Assembly (NCBI GenBank): GCA_038049695.1
Contig: CP142457.1
Span: forward strand, 22,024,501 to 22,088,500
Source of the DNA: Cinnamomum chago
Lineage: Eukaryota > Streptophyta > Magnoliopsida > Laurales > Lauraceae
DNA: 64,000 nt
Direction of reading: 5' to 3'
Part shown: piece after piece, positions 1 to 9,724 of the stretch
Numbering within the stretch: position 1 is the first letter of the stretch
Layout: each line of letters starts with the position of its first letter
Translations under genes and position numbers: made by a program
The notes under the pieces: generated by a model
Database searches by the model: none
The model's input: only the letters and a program-made list of their open reading frames with translations
Told to the model about the DNA's origin: nothing

Positions 1-6
1 TAGAGT

Positions 7-1625
7 AAAACGTGATCCTGGAATTTTCTAGAGGGAGTCTTTGGACCAAGAGTCGCATTAAAACACAGTGTAGAGTCAACCATATTCTCGAGCCGCATAG
101 ATTGTGTTTTCGTACTAAAGGACTGTACGACCCGCACGAAGTTCGGGTTTTCGCCTTTACAAACACTGAACTCCCCGAATGTGTTTTCCTTACCCAAGAT
201 TCGCCCGAAACCCGTTTTAAACCGAAAAGTAGCTCGAAATATCTTAAAGAGCGCATCTCCACCCAGAATCCCTACAAATGGATTTGGAGCCTTAAGGAAA
301 GACAGAGACACCCGAAACCCCATTTAGAGTAAAACGCAATCCCGGATTTTTCCAAAGGGAGTCTTTGGACCAAGAGTCGCATGAAACACAGTGTTGACTC
401 AACGACTTTCTAGAGTCGCACAGATTATATTTTCGTTCAAAAGTACCGTACGACCCTCGCATGAAGTTCTGGTTTTCGACCTAGCAAACACTGAACTCCC
501 CGAAAGTGATTTCCACACTCAAGATTCACCCGAAACCCGTAGTAAACCGAAGAGTAGCTCGGAATATTCTAAAAATCGCATCTCATCCCAAAATCCCTTA
601 ATATGAATTTAGAGGCGTACGATAAGACAAGGACACCCGAAACCCTTTTTATTTTAAAACTTGATCCCGGATATTTCTAGATGTTGCCTTTTTACAAAGA
701 GTCGCAAGAAACACAGTGTGGAGTCAACAATTTCCTAGAGCCGAAAAGATTATGCTTTAGTACAAAAGTATCGTACGTCCCGCGCGAAGTTCGGGTTTTC
801 TCCTTTACGACCAGAGAACTCCCCGAAATTGTTTACCATACCCAACGTTCGCCCGAAACCCGTTTTAAACCGAAAAGTAGCTCGAAATATCTTAAAGAGC
901 TCATCTCAACCCAGAATCCCTTCAAATGGATTTGGAGCCGTAAGGAAAGACAAAGACACCTGAAACCCCATTTAGAGTAAAACGCAATCCCGGAGTTTTC
1001 CAAAGGGAGTCTTTGGATTAAGAGTCGCATGAAACACAGTGTTGAGTAAACAACTTTCTAGAGCCGCACAGATTATGTTTTCGTTCAAAAGTACCGTAAT
1101 ACCCTCGCACGAAGTTCCGGTTTTCGCCCTAGCAAACACAGAACTCCCCGAAAGTGATTTCCACACTCAAGATTCACCCGAAACCCGTAGTAAACCGAAG
1201 AGTAGCTCGGAATATCCTAAAAATCGCATCTCATCCCAAAATCCCTTAGTATGGATTTAGAGGCATACGATAAGCAAGGACAACCGAAACCCTTTTTATT
1301 TTAAAACTTGATCCCGGATATTTCTAGATGTTGCCTTTTTACACAGAGTCGCAAGAAACACAGTGTGGAGTCAACAATTTCCTAGAGCCGCAAAGATTCT
1401 GCTTTAGTACAAAAGTATCGTACGTCCCGCGCGAAGTTCGGGTTTTCTCCTTTACAACCAGAGAACTCCCCGAAAGTGTTTACCATACCCAAGGTTCGCC
1501 CGAAACCCGTTTTAAACCGAAAAGTTGCTCGAAATATCCTAAAAGGTGCATCTCAACCCAGAATACCTTCAAATTGATTTCGAGGCGTGAGACAAGAGAA
1601 GGACACCCGAAACCCCTTCTATAGT
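7..1625 (+). repeat. Irregular pentameric unit A-B-C/A-B-C, copy 1
   Basis: Between the A starts at 7 and 1626 lie 1619 bp instead of 972. The order is A (7-330), B (331-655), a C/A hybrid (656-978), B (979-1302) and C (1303-1625). The second B is one base short at about 1274 (taagcaagg for taagacaagg). The unit equals 972 plus two extra monomers, as expected from unequal exchange between a C and an A. Closely related copies lie at 40829-42448 and 53091-54710. Confidence 0.9.
656..978 (+). repeat. C/A hybrid monomer, copy 1
   Basis: The left part is C (aaaacttgatcccgg, cgtacgtcccgcgcg); the right part is A (tatcttaaagag, ggatttggagccgtaagg) and it is followed by B as an A would be. The switch lies within a block identical in C and A, about 849-881, which includes the CENP-B-box-like motif. 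It has private bases (agccgaaaag, gaaattg, caacgttcg) also present in the two other hybrids, so the three share one origin. Confidence 0.88.
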
Positions 1626-1949
1626 AAAACGTGATCCTGGAATTTTCTAGAGGGAGTCTTTGGACCAAGAGTCGCATTAAAACACAGTGTAGAGTCAACC
1701 ATATTCTCGAGCCGCATAGATTGTGTTTTCGTACTAAAGGACCGTACGACCCGCACGAAGTTCGGGTTTTCGCCTTTACAAACACTGAACTCCCCGAATG
1801 TGTTTTCCTTACCCAAGATTCGCCCGAAACCCGTTTTAAACCGAAAAGTAGCTCGAAATATCTTAAAGAGCGCATCTCAACCAAGAATCCCTTTAAATGG
1901 ATTTGGAGCCGTAAGGAAAGACAGAGACACCCGAAACCCAATTTAGAGT
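1626..1949 (+). repeat. Reference type A monomer (324 bp)
   Basis: Typical A monomer. Diagnostic features are a start of aaaacgtgatcctgg, an XbaI site (tctaga) near offset 21, a XhoI site (ctcgag) at offset 81, and an end in ccgtaaggaaagacagagac. A consensus A monomer counted by hand has 80 C, 66 G and 20 CpG in 324 bases (45% GC, CpG observed/expected about 1.2). A carries one open frame of up to 106 codons on the plus strand. A frequent subtype ('short A') has cctagaat in place of cccagaat, which closes that frame after 84 codons, and often aagtacggg and tttcttta. Confidence 0.93.
1830..1845 (-). other. CENP-B-box-like motif (one base too long), one per monomer
   Basis: On the minus strand this reads ttcggtttaaaacggg. 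The CENP-B box core is TTCG-N4-A-N2-CGGG; here it is TTCG-N4-A-N3-CGGG, so every key base is present with one extra spacer base. The same arrangement occurs in C (2478-2493) and, with a changed middle (ttcggtttactacggg), in B (2155-2170), so all three monomer types keep it. Known: the box binds CENP-B in mammals. Inference: it could bind a CENP-B- or pogo-like protein, but the spacing change may abolish binding and chance cannot be excluded. Confidence 0.4.
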
Positions 1950-2274
1950 AAAACGCAATCCCGGATTTTTCCAAAGGGAGTCTTTGGACCAAGAGTCGCA
2001 TGAAACACAGTGTTGACTCAACAACTTTCTAGAGCCGCACAGATTATGTTTTCGTTCAAAAGTACCGTACGACCCTCGCATGAAGTTCCGTTTTTCGCCC
2101 TAGCAAACACTGAACTCCCCGAAAGTGATTTCCACACCCAAGATTCACCCAAAACCCGTAGTAAACCGAAGAGTAGCTCGGAATATCCTAAAAATCGCAT
2201 CTCATCCCAAAATCCCTTCATATGGATTTAGAGGCGTAAGATAAGACAAGGACACCCGAAACCCTTTTTAGTTT
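1950..2274 (+). repeat. Reference type B monomer (325 bp)
   Basis: Typical B monomer. It starts aaaacgcaatcccgg, has ttccaaaggg near the start, the dyad gttgactcaac at 2012-2022, and cccgtagtaaaccgaa at 2155-2170 where A and C have cccgttttaaaccgaa. It ends in a T-rich stretch (cctttttagttt or cctttttatttt). B is the most distinct of the three types. Subtypes differ just before atatgg: cttc, ctta, catc or caaa, which are useful lineage tags across the array. Confidence 0.93.
2012..2022. other. TGACTCA dyad in type B monomers
   Basis: gttgactcaac is an 11-bp dyad around one central base and contains TGACTCA, the bZIP (AP-1/GCN4-type) half-site pair. It recurs in B monomers through the window, while the corresponding place in A (gtagagtcaac) and C (gtggagtcaac) lacks it. 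It is broken in a few B copies, for example gttgagtaaac at about 1063 and gttcactcaac at about 50570. That the match is functional is not shown by the sequence. Confidence 0.35.
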
Positions 2275-2597
2275 AAAACTTGATCCCGGATATTTCTAGA
2301 TGTTGCCTTTGTACACAGAGTCGCAAGAAACACAGTGTGGAGTGAATAATTTCCTAGAGCCGCAAAGATTCTGCTTTAGTACAAAAGTATCGTACGTCCC
2401 GCGCGAAGTTCGGGTTTTCTCCTTTACAACCAGAGAACTCCCCGAAAGTGTTTACCATACCCAAGGTTCGCCCGAAACCCGTTTTAAACCGAAAAGTATC
2501 TCGAAATATCCTAAAAGGTGCATCTCAACCCAGAATACCTTCAAATGGATTTCGAGGCGTGAGACAAGAGAAGGACACCCGAAACCCCTTCTATAGT
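2275..2597 (+). repeat. Reference type C monomer (323 bp)
   Basis: Typical C monomer. It starts aaaacttgatcccgg, carries tctaga at about offset 17, then cgtacgtcccgcgcgaag and an end of gaggcgtgagacaagagaag. Two subtypes matter for the long-range order. 'I' has aagtatctcg and cacccgaaaccccttctata. 'R' has aagtagctcg, aacacagaatacc, caaacgg and cacctgaaaccccttctaga. C shares the block ttcgcccgaaacccg followed by ttttaaaccgaa with A, which is where one class of hybrid monomers is joined. Confidence 0.93.
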
Positions 2598-3569
2598 AAA
2601 ACGTGATCCTGGAATTTTCTAGAGGGAGTCTTTAGACCAAGAGTCGCATTAAAACACAGTGTAGAGTCAGCCATATTCTCGAGCCGCATAGATTGTGTTT
2701 TCGTACTAAAGGACCGTACGGCCCGCACGAAGTTCGGGTTTTCGACTTTACAAACACTGAACTCCCCGAATGTGTTTTCCTTACCCAAGATTCGCCCGAA
2801 ACCCGTTTTAAACCGAAAAGTAGCTCGAAATATCTTAAAGAGCGCATCTCAACCAAGAATCCCTTTAAATGGATTTGGAGCCGTAAGGAAAGACAGAGAC
2901 ACCCGAAACCCAATTTAGAGTAAAACGCAATCCCGGATTTTTCCAAAGGGAGTCTTTGGACCAAGAGTCGCATGAAACACAGTGTTGACTCAACAACTTT
3001 CTAGAGCCGCACAGATTATGTTTTCGTTCAAAAGTACCGTACGACCCTCGCATGAAGTTCCGTTTTTCGCCCTAGCAAACACTGAACTCCCCGAAAGTGA
3101 TTTCCACACCCAAGATTCACCCAAAACCCGTAGTAAACCGAAGAGTAGCTCGGAATATCCTAAAAATCGCATCTCATCCCAAAATCCCTTCATATGGATT
3201 TAGAGGCGTAAGATAAGACAAGGACACCCGAAACCCTTTTTAGTTTAAAACTTGATCCCGGATATTTCTAGATGTTGCCTTTGTACACAGAGTCGCAAGA
3301 AACACAGTGTGGAGTGAATAATTTCTTAGAGCCGCAAAGATTCTGCTTTAGTACAAAAGTACCGTACGTCCCGCGCGACGTTCGGGTTTTCTCCTTTACA
3401 ACCAGAGAACTCCCCGAAAGTGTTTACCATACCCAAGGTTCGCCCGAAACCCGTTTTAAACCGAAAAGTATCTCGAAATATCCTAAAAGGTGCATCTCAA
3501 CCCAGAATACCTTCAAATGGATTTCGAGGCGTGAGACAAGAGAAGGACACCCGAAACCCCTTCTATAGT

Positions 3570-6484
3570 AAAACGTGATCCTGGAATTTTCTAGAGGGAG
3601 TCTTTAGACCAAGAGTCGCATTAAAACACAGTGTAGAGTCAGCCATATTCTCGAGCCGCATAGATTGTGTTTTCGTACTAAAGGACCGTACGGCCCGCAC
3701 GAAGTTCGGGTTTTCGCCTTTACAAACACTGAACTCCCCGAATGTGTTTTCCTTACCCAAGATTCGCCCGAAACCCGTTTTAAACCGAAAAGTAGCTCGA
3801 AATATCTTAAAGAGCGCATCTCAACCCAGAATCCCTACAAATGGATTTGGAGCCGTAAGGAAAGACAGAGACACCCGAAACCCCATTTAGAGTAAAACGC
3901 AATCCCGGATTTTTCCAAAGGGAGTCTTTGGACCAAGAGTCGCATGAAACACAGTGTTGACTCAACAACTTTCTAGAGCCGCACAGATTATGTTTTCGTT
4001 CAAAAGTACCGTACGACCTCGCATGAAGTTCCGGTTTTTGCCCTAGCGAACACTGAACTCCCCGAAAGTGATTTCCACACCCAAGATTCACCCGAAACCC
4101 GTAGTAAACCGAAGAGTAGCTCGGAATATCCTAAAAATCGCATCTCATCCCAAAATCCCAAAATATGGATTTAGAGACGTACGATAAGACAAGGACACCC
4201 GAAAACCTTTTTATTTTAAAACTTGATCCCGGATATTTCTAGATGTTGCCTTTGTACACAGAGTCGCAAGAAACACAGTGTGGAGTTAACAATTTCCTAG
4301 AGCCGCAAAGATTCTGCTTTAGTACAAAAGTATCGTACGTCCCGCGCGAAGTTCGGGTTTTCTCCTTTACAACTAGAGAACTCCCCGAAAGTGTTTACCA
4401 TACCCAAGGTTCGCCCGAAACCCGTTTTAAACCGAAAAGTATCTCGAAATATCCTAAAAGGTGCATCTCAACCCAGAATACCTTCAAATGGATTTCGAGG
4501 CGTGAGACAAGAGAAGGACACCCGAAACCCCTTCTATAGTAAAACGTGATCCTGGAATTTTCTAGAGGGAGTCTTTAGACCAAGAGTCGCATTAAAACAC
4601 AGTGTAGAGTCAGCCATATTCTCGAGCCACATAGATTGTGTTTTCGTACTAAAGGACCGTACGACCCGCACGAAGTTCGGGTTTTCGCCTTTACAAACAC
4701 TGAACTCCCCGAATGTGTTTTCCTTACCCAAGATTCGCCCGAAACCCGTTTTAAACCGAAAAGTAGCTCGAAATATCTTAAAGAGCGCATCTCAACCAAG
4801 AATCCCTTCAAATGGATTTGGAGCCGTAAGGAAAGACAGAGACACCCGAAACCCAATTTAGAGTAAAACGCAATCCCGGATTTTTCCAAAGGGAGTCTTT
4901 GGACCAAGAGTCGCATGAAACACAGTGTTGACTCAACAACTTTCTAGAGCCGCACAGATTATGTTTTCGTTCAAAAGTACCGTACGACCCTCGCATGAAG
5001 TTCCGGTTTTCGCCCTAGCAAACACTGAACTCCCCGAAAGTGATTTCCACACCCAAGATTCACCCAAAACCCGTAGTAAACCGAAGAGTAGCTCGGAATA
5101 TCATAAAAATCGCATCTCATCCCAAAATCCCTTCATATGGATTTAGAGGCGTACGATAAGAAAAGGACACCCGAAACCCTTTTTAGTTTAAAACTTGATC
5201 CCGGATATTTCTAGATGTTGCCTTTGTACACAGAGTCGCAAGAAACACAGTGTGGAGTGAATAATTTCCTAGAGCCGCAAAGATTCTGCTTTAGTACAAA
5301 AGTATCGTACGTCCCGCACGAAGTTCGGGTTTTCTCCTTTACAACCGGAGAACTCCCCGAAAGTGTTTACCATACCCAAGGTTCGCCCGAAACCCGTTTT
5401 AAACCGAAAAGTATCTCGAAATATCCTAAAAGGTGCATCTCAACCCAGAATACCTTCAAATGGATTTCGAGGCGTGAGACAAGAGAAGGACACCCGAAAC
5501 CCCTTCTATAGTAAAACGTGATCCTGGAATTTTCTAGAGGGAGTCTTTAGACCAAGAGTCGCATTAAAACACAGTGTAGAGTCAGCCATATTCTCGAGCC
5601 GCATAGATTGTGTTTTCGTAATAAAGGACCGTACGTCCCGCACGAAGTTCGGGTTTTCGCCTTTACAAACACTGAACTCCCCGAATGTGTTTTCCTTACG
5701 CAAGATTCGCCCGAAACCCGTTTTAAACCGAAAAGTAGCTCGAAATATCTTAAAGAGCGCATCTCAACCCAGAATCCCTACAAATGGATTTGGAGCCGTA
5801 AGGAAAGACAGAGACACCCGAAACCCCATTTAGAGTAAAACGCAATCCCGGATTTTTCCAAAGGGAGTCTTTGGACCAAGAGTCGCATGAAACACAGTGT
5901 TGACTCAACAACTTTCTAGAGTCGCACAGATTATGTTTTCGTTCAAAAGTACCGTACGACCCTCGCATGAAGTTCCGGTTTTCGCCCTAGCAAACACTGA
6001 ACTCCTCGAAAATGATTTCCACACCCAAGATTCACCCGAAACCCGTAGTAAACAGAAGAGTAGCTCGGAATATCCTAAAAATCGCATCTCATCCCAAAAT
6101 CCCAAAATATGGATTTAGAGACGTACGATAAGACAAGGACACCCGAAAACCTTTTTAGTTTAAAACTTGATCCCGGATATTTCTAGATGTTGCCTTTGTA
6201 CACAGAGTCGCAAGAAACACAGTGTTGAGTTAACAATTTCCTAGAGCCGCAAAGATTCTGCTTTAGTACAAAAGTATCGTACGTCCCGCGCGAAGTTCGG
6301 GTTTTCTCCTTTACAACCAGAGAACTCCCCGAAAGTGTTTACCATACCCAAGGTTCGCCCGAAACCCGTTTTAAACCGAAAAGTAGCTCGAAATATCCTA
6401 AAAGGTGCATCTCAACCCAGAATACCTTCAAATGGATTTCGAGGCGTGAGACAAGAGAAGGACACCCGAAACCCCTTCTATAGT
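3570..6484 (+). repeat. Three ordinary 972-bp HOR units
   Basis: Units start at 3570, 4541 and 5513. The first is 971 bp because one C is missing in its B monomer at about 4017 (gacctcgc for gaccctcgc); the same loss is seen at about 56130. B subtypes alternate: caaaatatgg in the first and third, cttcatatgg in the second. The second unit's B has the rare ataagaaaagg and its C the rare gtgaataat, a pair found again only at 25.6-26.0 kb. Confidence 0.88.
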
Positions 6485-6808
6485 AAAACGTGATCCTGGA
6501 ATTTTCTAGAGGGAGTCTTTGGACCAAGAGTCGCATTAAAACACAGTGTAGAGTCAGCCATATTCTCGAGCCGCATAGATTGTGTTTTCGTACTAAAGGA
6601 CCGTACGACCCGCACGAAGTACGGGTTTTCGCCTTTACAAACACTGAACTCCCCGAATGTGTTTTCCTTACCCAAGATTCGCCCGAAACTCGTTTTAAAC
6701 CGAAAAGTAGCTCGAAATATCTTAAAGAGCGCATCTCAACCCAGAATACCTTCAAATGGATTTCGAGGCGTGAGACAAGAGAAGGACACCCGAAACCCCT
6801 TCTATAGT
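6485..6808 (+). repeat. Lone A/C hybrid monomer
   Basis: It begins as A (aaaacgtgatcctgg) and ends as C (aataccttcaaatgg, gaggcgtgagacaag), and is followed directly by A at 6809. The switch lies in the shared gcatctcaacccagaat at about 6731-6747. The repeat step here is therefore 324 bp rather than 972, i.e. two monomers fewer. The join creates the longest open frame in the window, 281 codons on the minus strand at 6339-7184, a by-product of joining frames that are normally separate. Confidence 0.9.
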
Positions 6809-9724
6809 AAAACGTGATCCTGGAATTTTCTAGAGGGAGTCTTTGGACCAAGAGTCGCATTAAAACACAGTGTAGAGTCAGACATATTCTCGAGCCGCAT
6901 AGATTGTGTTTTCGTACTAAAGGACCGTACGTCCCGCACGAAGTTCGGGTTTTCGCCTTTACAAACACTGAACTCCCCGAATGTGTTTTCCTTACCCAAG
7001 ATTCGCCCGAAACTCGTTTTAAACCGAAAAGTAGCTCGAAATATCTTAAAGTGCGCATCTCAACCCAGAAACCCTTCAAATGGATTTGGAGCCGTAAGGA
7101 AAGACAGAGACACCCGAAACCCCATTTAGAGTAAAACGCAATCCCGGATTTTTCCAAAGGGAGTCTTTGGACCAAGAGTCGCACGAAACACAGTGTTGAC
7201 TCAACAACTTTCTAGAGCCGCACAGATTATGTTTTCGTTCAAAAGTACCGTACGACCCTCGCATGAAGTTCCGGTTTTCGCCCTAGCGAACACTGAACTC
7301 CCCGAAAGTGATGTCCACACCCAAGATTCACCCGAAACCCGTAGTAAACCGAAGAGTAGCTCGGAATATCCTAAAAATCGCATCTCATCCCAAAATCCCA
7401 AAATATGGATTTAGAGACGTACGATAAGACAAGGACACTCGAAACCCTTTTTAGTTTAAAACTTGATCCCGGATATTTCTAGATGTTGCCTTTGTACACA
7501 GAGTCGCAAGAAACACAGAGTGGAGTGAATAATTTCCTAGAGCCGCAAAGATTCTGCTTTAGTACAAAAGTATCGTACGTCCCGCGCGAAGTTCGGGTTT
7601 TCTCCTTTACAACCAGAGAACTCCCCGAAAGTGTTTACCATACCCAAGGTTCGCCCGAAACCCGTTTTAAATCGAAAAGTATCTCGAAATATCCTAAATG
7701 GTGCATCTCAACCCAGAATACCTTCAAATGGATTTCGAGGCGTGAGACAAGAGAAGGACACCCGAAACCCCTTCTATAGTAAAACGTGATACTGGAATTT
7801 TCTAGACGGAGTCTTTCGACCAAGAGTCGCATTAAAACAGAGTGTAGAGTCAGCCATATTCTCGAGCCGCATAGATTGTGTTTTCGTACTAAAGGACCGT
7901 ACGACCCGCACGAAGTATGGGTTTTCGCCTTTACAAACACTGAACTCCCCGAATGTGTTTTCCTTACCCAAGATTCGCCCGAAACCCGTTTTAAACCGAA
8001 AAGTAGCTCGAAATATCTTAAAGAGCGCATCTCAACCCAGAATCCCTACAAATGGATTTGGAGCCGTAAGGAAAGACAGAGACACCCGAAACCCCATTTA
8101 GAGTAAAACGCAATCCCGGATTTTTCCAAAGGGAGTCTTTGGACCAAGAGTCGCATGAAACACAGTGTTGACTCAACAACTTTCTAGAGTCGCACAGATT
8201 ATTTTTTCGTTCAAAAGTACCGTACGACCCTCGCATGAAGTTCCGGTTTTCGCCCTAGCAAACACTGAACTCCTCGAAAGTGATTTCCACACCCAAGATT
8301 CACCCGAAACCCGTAGTAAACCGAAGAGTAGCTCGGAATATCCTAAAAATCGCATCTCATACCAAAATCCCAAAATATGGATTTAGAGACGTACGATAAG
8401 ACAAGGACACCCGAAAACCTTTTTAGTTTAAAACTTGATCCCGGATATTTCTAGATGTTGCCTTTGTACACAGAGTCGCAAGAAACACAGTTTGGAGTTA
8501 ACAATTTCCTAGAGCCGCAAAGATTCTGCTTTAGTACAAAAGTATCGTACGTCCCGCGCGAAGTTCGGGTTTTCTCCTTTACAACCAGAGAACTCCCCGA
8601 AAGTGTTTACCATACCCAAGGTTCGCCCGAAACCCGTTTTAAACCGAAAAGTATCTCGAAATATCCTAAAAGGTGCATCTCAACCCAGAATACCTTCAAA
8701 TGGATTTCGAGGCGTGAGACAAGAGAAGGACACCCGAAACCCCTTCTATAGTAAAACGTGATCCTGGAATTTTCTAGAGGGAGTCTTTGGACCAAGAGTC
8801 GCATTAAAACACAGTGTAGAGTCAGACATATTCTCGAGCCGCATAGATTGTGTTTTCGTACTAAAGGACCGTACGTCCCGCACGAAGTTCGGGTTTTCGC
8901 CTTTACAAACACTGAACTCCCTGAATGTGTTTTCCTTACCCAAGATTCGCCCGAAACCCGTTTTAAACCGAAAAGTAGCTCGAAATATCTTAAAGAGCGC
9001 ATCTCAACCCAGAATCCCTTCAAATGGATTTGGAGCCGTAAGGAAAGACAGAGACACCCGAATCCCCATTTAGAGTAAAACGCAATCCCGAATTTTTCCA
9101 AAGTGAGTCTTTGGACCAAGAGTCGCATGAAACACAGTGTTGACTCAACAACTTTCTAGAGCCGCACAGATTATGTTTTCGTTCAAAAGTACCGTACGAC
9201 CCTCACATGAAGTTCCGGTTTTCGCCCTAGCGAACACTGAACTCCCCGAAAGTGATTTCCACACCCAAGATTCACCCGAAACCCGTAGTAAACCGAAGAG
9301 TAGCTCGGAATATCCTAAAAATCGCATCTCATCCCAAAATCCCAAAATATGGATTTAGAGACGTACGATAAGACAAGGACACCCGAAAACCTTTTTAGTT
9401 TAAAACTTGATCCCGGATATTTCTAGATGTTGCCTTTGTACACAAAGTCGCTAGAAACACAGTGTGGAGTCAACAATTTCCTAGAGCCGCAAAGATTCTG
9501 CTTTAGTACAAAAGTATCGTACGTCCCGCGCGAAGGTCGGGTTTTCTCCTTTACAACCAGAGAACTCCCCGAAAGTGTTTACCATACCCAAGGTTCGCCC
9601 GAAACCCGTTTTAAACCGAAAAGTATCTCGAAATATCCTAAAAGGTGCATCTCAACCAAGAATACCTTCAAATGGATTTCGAGGCGTGAGACAAGAGAAG
9701 GACACCCGAAACCCCTTCTATAGT
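6809..9724 (+). repeat. Three ordinary 972-bp HOR units
   Basis: Units start at 6809, 7781 and 8753. All three B monomers are of the caaaatatgg subtype with gagacgtacg. Units 1 and 3 share gtcagacat and cgtacgtcccg in A; unit 2 has several private changes in A (gtgatactgg, agacggagtctttcgacc), so it belongs to another lineage. No long-range period is evident here. Confidence 0.88.

Larger units (their letters stand above)
1626..3569 (+). repeat. Two nearly identical 972-bp HOR units
   Basis: Units 1626-2597 and 2598-3569. Both have the B subtype with cttcatatgg and ccaaaaccc, the rare gtaagataag, and the C variant gtgaataat. They differ at few places, for example ctttggacc/ctttagacc in A. 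Related units with the same tags occur at 48230 and 59519, about 46-57 kb away. Confidence 0.9.

Noticed and set aside
12..332. 106-codon plus-strand frame in type A monomers
   Set aside because: Short A monomers end the frame at 84 codons, others lose the start region by ctttagacc, and no family is recognisable. No coding signal beyond open length.
1830..1845. Exact CENP-B box
   Set aside because: Spacing is N3 instead of N2 between the central A and CGGG in every copy read, so it is reported only as box-like.
1626..1949. Half-monomer (about 148-162 bp) internal repeat in A
   Set aside because: accaagagtcgc at offset 39 and acccaagattcgcc at offset 186 look alike, but the similarity does not extend with a constant offset; a proper self-alignment of the consensus would be needed.
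2260..2275. T-rich end of B (ccctttttagttt) as terminator or Pol III stop
   Set aside because: It is part of every B monomer, has no upstream hairpin or gene, and nothing indicates a transcript ending there.
6339..7184. 281-codon open frame on the minus strand, and the many 131- and 173-codon minus-strand frames
   Set aside because: They recur because the monomer and HOR lengths are multiples of three. They overlap plus-strand frames of equal quality, are closed or shifted by ordinary variants (cctagaat, one-base indels, the 52-bp deletion), and show changes with no preference for silent positions. The 281-codon case only joins two frames at the A/C hybrid.
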